Assembly: GCA_017529085.1 (NCBI GenBank)
Contig: JAFXOC010000439.1
Location: forward strand, 1 to 9,596
Reading direction: 5' to 3'
Length of the DNA stretch: 9,596 bases
Source: Selenomonadaceae bacterium
GTDB taxonomy: Bacteria; Bacillota; Negativicutes; Selenomonadales; Selenomonadaceae
Part shown: positions 6,117 through 9,596 of the stretch, one piece after another
Numbering within the stretch: the stretch's first letter is position 1
Layout of the letters: the number at the start of each line of letters is the position of its first letter
Program-made: the position numbers and the translations under genes
Notes under the pieces: model-generated
What the model was told of the DNA's origin: nothing
Seen by the model: the letters and a program-made list of their open reading frames with translations, nothing else
Database searches by the model: none

Positions 6117-8309
6117 TTGGCTAAGATAATTGAGCAGACGAACGGAACTATGCTTTTTGAGGAGATCAACCCGGAAAAGCTTGATTTGCTCACGATGATA
6201 GGCGACGTTAAATCTGACGACAGTTTGTCCGATGAGAAGATTAAAGAGATTTTGGAAACGCTTTGCGTGTCAAGCTTTGACGAATTTATCCAGAAATTTG
6301 ATCCCGTGGTTTATTCTTTTTATAACGCCAACAACCAAAAAGTTATGTATACGTTGAAGAAACCCGAAGGCATACCCGACGGTCTTCTGACGGAGATACA
6401 TCTAAATCTCTATAACGACTTTTTGCGGATGCTCTTAACTCTGGTGGATACAAAGCGTTCTCAAGGACTTTTGAACGTTGACTTTAAGTTTGAGAACTTG
6501 ACGGATTTGATTTCGCCAAGGAAGGTTATGGAAGATATTAAGCAGAACCGTAAAGAACTCCGTTATGTTTATTCGCAATATGTCCAGCTTGACGACGATG
6601 ATCCCAAAAAGCTTGATATTGGCGATAAATTAAACGTAATGATGGAGGAAGCCAGCGTAAACTATAACAATATTATGGCTATGCTTCCTTTGGCTATAGA
6701 AGATATCAAAACGCGTTTGCTCCTGACTTCCGGCGGCGATGGCAAGGGAGATACGCCTCTTGCGTTGGGCGTTTTGACAATGGGCGAAGAAGGCGAGCTT
6801 AAAGTTATCGAAGCTCCCAAGAAAGAGGAAAGCACTGCTCTTGTCACGCTTGACGATCAGGTGAACGAAGGATTAATAGAGGTTATAGGCGAAGACTATG
6901 AGGCGTTAAACGAAGAAAACCATAACGATTATGTTAAATCCTTAGTGGTGCGTACATTCTGTCCCCTTCCTTCAACTATGGTATCGGAAGTCGATGTTTC
7001 CAAGGAAATTGACAACTACAATTCTTATTTGCAATTTTATAAAGACGCAAAAGACGACTTCATTAAGACGGTTAAACCGTTGATTGAAAAGATTTTGGGC
7101 GTGCGTTTGTTCTTTGAGCAGTATCCTTCCAAACTTCGCGGCATGAAACCTACGCTTCTTATCACCAACATTTCCAACGAAATGATGGCTAAAAGTCCGA
7201 ACATTCCTCGTCTGGTTGCGTATTTAAACACTGTAAACAATAAAAACGACTTTTCACATACCATATGGTACGGTATTTTCCCGTCGGTTGCGCTCTCGGC
7301 GACCAGCGGAGCTAAACTTACGAGAGAACGTTTTAAAGGCAACAAGGCTCCTACCAATACAAATACTAATACCATAGAGTCTTTGTCAATGTTAATGAGC
7401 GTGCTTGAAAAATTCCGTGTGCAGTGTTTCTTTAGCTTTGAATCAAGCGATAAGAACACATTTAACACGGTGTCTACCCTTGGCATAGACAAGTATGTGG
7501 ATCGTTGCCAATCGCTAATGAATAAGTCGTACAGCGAATTTGCTATACCTTGTTTCCCCAACTTTACGGTTATTCCCAAGGATAAATCCGGCGTTACGCT
7601 TGATTCTAAGATGACGCTTAACGACAATAATCTTGCGGAGATGTCCAAGGCAAAAGAAGATATTATGAAGCTTTGGATTGACGGCGTTTATGTGGGAGCA
7701 GCGTATGTTGCGGCAGGTCTTGTTGCGGCTTATCAATGTCCCGAGTATCTTAAATCCATATTTAAGAGAAATGTTGATACGGAGCTTCCCGGAGTGCGTT
7801 TCGATCTTGAATCCGACGACAACGCTCTGCAGGTCTATACTACTCTTGCCAAGGAAATCACGGGCTTTACGGGTTCCGTTAAGGAGACTATTAACAAAAA
7901 AGCCTTCGGTTTCGTATTCTCTTCTGAAAACGCCAGCTTTAACGGGCTTCCCATTACGAATGTCATGGTCTATAAATCTCGTAACCTTCTGTATGATGAA
8001 AGTTTGGGAGTTTTCGAACCTATTTACAAGACGCAGGTTACCACGTATATTCAGCGTATTTTGAGAAATCTCACCGGCGATTATAAAGAGGATCGCTTGA
8101 TTAGATTCTTCAGCACGAATCCCGCCAGCCAGAAGAGCAAGTGGATGGATAAGGTAGGTTGCGTGAACGCCATTATCGGCGTAGGCGATGATCTTGGGTA
8201 TGCAATAGACGCAGAAAACGGTATCTGCGATCTCTCCATTATCTTTAACGGTAACTCCAAGAATATGGAAATCGAGATTAATCGTACAACTTCATCGACT
8301 CATGTGTAA
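6117..8309 (+). CDS. Predicted contractile-sheath (TssC-like) protein with long N-terminal extension
   Basis: The product has 730 residues and no signal peptide or membrane helix. I do not recognise it with certainty. Residues 1-285 are acidic and largely helical and include a low-complexity link near 205-250. Residues 285-730 resemble a sheath subunit. LGVRLFFE (327-334) starts the region, then IPRLVAYLNTV (363-373) and WYGIFPSVAL (384-393). A long helix around LWIDGVYVGAAYVAAGLVAAY (519-539) recalls the TssC segment with WINGAYV-type sequence before its C-terminal domain. Next come AFGFVFSSENASF (596-608), the helix YKTQVTTYIQRILRNLTGDY (637-656) and a closing strand LSIIF...MEIEIN (706-722). 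TssC is about 490 residues and TssB about 170, so the extra N-terminal third could be a fused partner or a regulatory extension. Two tube-like genes follow, as in T6SS (tssB-tssC-hcp) and phage tails (sheath-tube), which supports the call. An alternative is an unrelated cytoplasmic structural protein. Confidence 0.5.
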   Translation: MAKIIEQTNGTMLFEEINPEKLDLLTMIGDVKSDDSLSDEKIKEILETLCVSSFDEFIQKFDPVVYSFYNANNQKVMYTLKKPEGIPDGLLTEIHLNLYNDFLRMLLTLVDTKRSQGLLNVDFKFENLTDLISPRKVMEDIKQNRKELRYVYSQYVQLDDDDPKKLDIGDKLNVMMEEASVNYNNIMAMLPLAIEDIKTRLLLTSGGDGKGDTPLALGVLTMGEEGELKVIEAPKKEESTALVTLDDQVNEGLIEVIGEDYEALNEENHNDYVKSLVVRTFCPLPSTMVSEVDVSKEIDNYNSYLQFYKDAKDDFIKTVKPLIEKILGVRLFFEQYPSKLRGMKPTLLITNISNEMMAKSPNIPRLVAYLNTVNNKNDFSHTIWYGIFPSVALSATSGAKLTRERFKGNKAPTNTNTNTIESLSMLMSVLEKFRVQCFFSFESSDKNTFNTVSTLGIDKYVDRCQSLMNKSYSEFAIPCFPNFTVIPKDKSGVTLDSKMTLNDNNLAEMSKAKEDIMKLWIDGVYVGAAYVAAGLVAAYQCPEYLKSIFKRNVDTELPGVRFDLESDDNALQVYTTLAKEITGFTGSVKETINKKAFGFVFSSENASFNGLPITNVMVYKSRNLLYDESLGVFEPIYKTQVTTYIQRILRNLTGDYKEDRLIRFFSTNPASQKSKWMDKVGCVNAIIGVGDDLGYAIDAENGICDLSIIFNGNSKNMEIEINRTTSSTHV

Positions 8310-8346
8310 GCGAACACATTATAAGGCATCTTTACAAACTTATTTT

Positions 8347-8383
8347 TGATAGCTCTCCGCCCCTTCTAGGCGGAGAGCTATCA
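8347..8383 (+). promoter_or_regulatory. Perfect 15-bp stem-loop between sheath-like and tube-like genes
   Basis: TGATAGCTCTCCGCC (8347-8361) pairs exactly with 8369-8383 across a 7-nt loop. No T-run follows on the + strand, nor on the - strand, so it is not an ordinary intrinsic terminator. It may stabilise or process mRNA, so that the tube genes are expressed above the sheath gene, or protect the 3' end of the upstream message. The base of the stem is 37 nt after the sheath stop codon. Confidence 0.7.
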
Positions 8384-8459
8384 GAGAAATCAAGCAGATT
8401 TTAGAGGTTGCATATAGAAATAAGAAAGTATGGTAAATTTATAGAGAGGAGATGTTTTT

Positions 8460-8960
8460 ATGGGATTTCGTTTGAATGTAGACGGAGAAAAGAAAATTGA
8501 ATTTGGTGAAACCGTATTGACAGGCGTTCAATTTTTGTCCAATACTCCCTCAGGATCTAAGGGAGTAGGAAGGGGTCGCGACGGTCTTAACTTAAAAGAA
8601 ATTGATTATAATACGCCCGGATCCGGCAACGCTCGCGCCACGGATATTGGTCTCGGCGTTAAAATTTGGGGCAGAATCAACTTTTCCTTAAAGGCGGAAT
8701 TAGAGGACGCTACCGTTACTTTGGCAAACTGGGCGCTTCAAGATTCAAGCGTGGAGGCGGCGTATAGAAAAGCTACTATACAGGTAGTTGCGTCGGGGCA
8801 GGTTGTGCGCGAATACACAATGCCTAACGCATTTATCGTGGAATATTCGGAAGATCTTGACGATGAAACGGGTGTTGGACATTTCTACGTACACTTGAGG
8901 CAGAAGAAAGATCTTAACGCTAAAGTAGAACTTAAAGGCGGCTTTGAGGTAGGTAAATAA
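8460..8960 (+). CDS. Predicted Hcp-like tube protein 1
   Basis: A small, soluble, beta-rich protein of 166 residues without signal peptide. I do not recognise it by name. Its C-terminal half (about 82-160) has the order expected for an Hcp/tail-tube fold: a short helix (NWALQDSSVEAAYR, 90-103), a strand (ATIQVVASG, 105-113), then EYTMPNAFIVEYSEDLDD (118-135), and a closing strand HFYVHLRQKK (141-150). It is a paralogue of the next gene: both share PNAFIV-Y-ED, a final GGF, and the ARxxDxG motif (59-65 here). This copy has about 25 extra residues, rich in Gly, Arg and Lys (about 30-56), which could be a loop projecting into or out of a ring. The start has a good Shine-Dalgarno (GAGGAG, 8446-8451). 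The gene follows the sheath-like gene and a 15-bp stem-loop. If the sheath call is right, a ring-forming inner tube is the most economical role. Confidence 0.5.
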   Translation: MGFRLNVDGEKKIEFGETVLTGVQFLSNTPSGSKGVGRGRDGLNLKEIDYNTPGSGNARATDIGLGVKIWGRINFSLKAELEDATVTLANWALQDSSVEAAYRKATIQVVASGQVVREYTMPNAFIVEYSEDLDDETGVGHFYVHLRQKKDLNAKVELKGGFEVGK

Positions 8961-8963
8961 CTG

Positions 8964-8971
8964 AAAGGAGG
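8964..8971 (+). promoter_or_regulatory. Near-perfect Shine-Dalgarno of the second tube-like gene
   Basis: AAAGGAGG, 8 nt before the ATG at 8980, inside a 19-bp gap. It is the best Shine-Dalgarno in the window and suggests that this protein is made in large amounts, as expected for a major structural subunit. Confidence 0.75.
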
Positions 8972-8979
8972 TTTTAAAT

Positions 8980-9408
8980 ATGTCTTTTAAAGTTGAGATA
9001 AAAGATCCTGCAATCACTATAGAGGAAGAATGCACTCAAAGAGTTGAATTTCGCACGGATATTCCCTTAGACAGCAGTGCAAGAACAAAAGACGTGGGCG
9101 TTACCATGATTATAACCGGCAAGATTTTGTCCGATTCGGCGGAAGTCGGCAAACCTGCTGACAGCACCAGCAAACTTCTTGAATGGTCTAAAGTTCCGGC
9201 GGAACAAAAGGAAGCCTATAAAAGTGTGGTTGTCACCGTAAAATCCGGCGGTATCAGTACGAGAAAATATGAATTGCCCAACGCTTTTATCGTTGATTAT
9301 TTTGAGGACTTCAATAATCAAGAAGGCGGAGGCTCGTTTACATTGGTGCTGAAACAGAGAAAGAATAAGTTAAAAGACGTTAAAGTAACGGGCGGTTTTG
9401 CCGAATAA
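8980..9408 (+). CDS. Predicted Hcp-like tube protein 2
   Basis: The product has 142 residues and is cytoplasmic, a paralogue of the preceding protein. Aligned features are ARTKDVG (34-40) with a following strand (VTMIITGKI, 41-49), a helix near 65-80 (LLEWSKVPAEQKEAY), a strand with VVVTVKSGG (83-91), then YELPNAFIVDYFEDF (97-111), a strand SFTLVLKQRK (119-128), and the ending GGFAE. It lacks the Gly/Arg-rich insertion of the first copy and so is closer to the basic length of an Hcp-type monomer. Two tube paralogues in a row could build mixed rings, or one could act as the tube start or cap. The family could also be a different beta-sandwich protein, since I identified it from strand order and neighbours and not by search. 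The intergenic gap is 19 bp, with an exceptional Shine-Dalgarno. A hairpin with a short T-run follows the stop. Confidence 0.5.
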   Translation: MSFKVEIKDPAITIEEECTQRVEFRTDIPLDSSARTKDVGVTMIITGKILSDSAEVGKPADSTSKLLEWSKVPAEQKEAYKSVVVTVKSGGISTRKYELPNAFIVDYFEDFNNQEGGGSFTLVLKQRKNKLKDVKVTGGFAE

Positions 9409-9416
9409 AGTTAAAG

Positions 9417-9457
9417 TATAGGGAAAGGCTTTATGGTCTTTCCCTATAGGGGTTTTT
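9417..9457 (+). terminator. Terminator-like hairpin between tube 2 and the J-domain gene
   Basis: TATAGGGAAAG (9417-9427) pairs exactly with 9438-9448, with a 10-nt loop. Five T follow at 9453-9457, but only after GGGG (9449-9452), which weakens it as an intrinsic terminator. It may be a partial terminator that lowers chaperone expression relative to the tube proteins. Confidence 0.6.
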
Positions 9458-9472
9458 ACGGAGGCAGGGCAA

Positions 9473-9596
9473 GTGAATCATTACGAAGTATTGGAAGTAG
9501 CAAAGACTGCTACGCAAAAAGAAATAAAAAAAGCCTATTATCGCCTTGCCAAACTTTATCATCCGGATCACAATAAAAACAATCCCGAGGCGGAGA
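9473..9596 (+). CDS. J-domain (DnaJ/Hsp40-like) co-chaperone, 3' truncated
   Basis: The GTG at 9473 has GGAGG (9460-9464) 8 nt upstream. The 41 visible residues form a J-domain start: HYEVLEVAKTAT (3-14), a helix II with KKAYYRLAKLYHP, and the invariant HPD at 30-32 that contacts DnaK. The window ends inside the domain, so it cannot be told whether this is a full DnaJ with zinc fingers, a J-domain/TPR protein or a membrane J-protein. I therefore give no symbol. Its presence at the end of a block that begins with dnaK suggests a matched Hsp70/J pair for the sheath and tube proteins. Identity as a J-domain is very sure; its membership in the same transcription unit is likely but is interrupted by a terminator-like hairpin. 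Confidence 0.9.
   Translation, partial: MNHYEVLEVAKTATQKEIKKAYYRLAKLYHPDHNKNNPEAE

Noticed and set aside
7037..7648. Long antisense open frame (203 codons) within the sheath-like gene
   Set aside because: It has no ribosome-binding site or family resemblance, and it lies opposite a well-supported coding region, so it is a shadow.
8408..8439. Promoter for the tube genes (TTGCAT with TAAATT)
   Set aside because: The spacer is 20 bp and the start would fall inside the Shine-Dalgarno; better spacings have poor -10 matches.
1..9596. CRISPR array, tRNA, rRNA or insertion sequence
   Set aside because: No regularly spaced repeats, no tRNA or rRNA motifs, no transposase and no terminal inverted repeats were seen.

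Overview
The window reads as a chromosomal segment of a low-to-moderate GC Bacillota-type bacterium. The DnaK is of the short Gram-positive type (no insertion in the N-terminal nucleotide-binding domain), Shine-Dalgarno sequences are strong, and TTG/GTG starts are used. A member of the Negativicutes is a reasonable guess but cannot be proven from the sequence. All supported genes lie on the + strand.

Left block (1-2777): the C-terminal end of a LysR-family regulator is followed by a DHA1-type MFS efflux transporter and a secreted alpha/beta hydrolase with a Cys at the nucleophile position. The last two form a tight operon. The gap between regulator and transporter has two LysR-like T-N11-A dyads and a near-consensus promoter. 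It also has a long hairpin whose 3' arm holds the transporter's Shine-Dalgarno. A strong intrinsic terminator closes the block.

Middle (2778-3067): an AT-rich leader with a good sigma-A-type promoter (TTGAAT-N17-TATAAA) and no CIRCE operator.

Right block (3068-9596): dnaK, a signal-peptide/vWA/transmembrane protein with an FHA-like cytoplasmic tail, a 730-residue protein that I read as a contractile-sheath (TssC-like) subunit, two paralogous small beta-rich proteins that I read as Hcp-like tube subunits, and the start of a J-domain protein. Order, orientation, ATGA overlap and short spacing suggest one functional unit: a contractile, T6SS-like or tail-like apparatus with its own Hsp70/J-protein pair and a membrane vWA component. 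The sheath and tube calls rest on sequence gestalt and gene order, not on a search, and are the main uncertainty. Three structured intergenic elements sit at its gene junctions: a tract able to form a perfect 23-triple pyrimidine triplex, a 15-bp perfect stem-loop, and a terminator-like hairpin. They may set the relative expression of regulator, sheath, tube and chaperone.

This second block is the candidate undescribed system. It has no ClpV, VgrG, baseplate or effector gene inside the window, so the rest of the machine, if it exists, must lie downstream.
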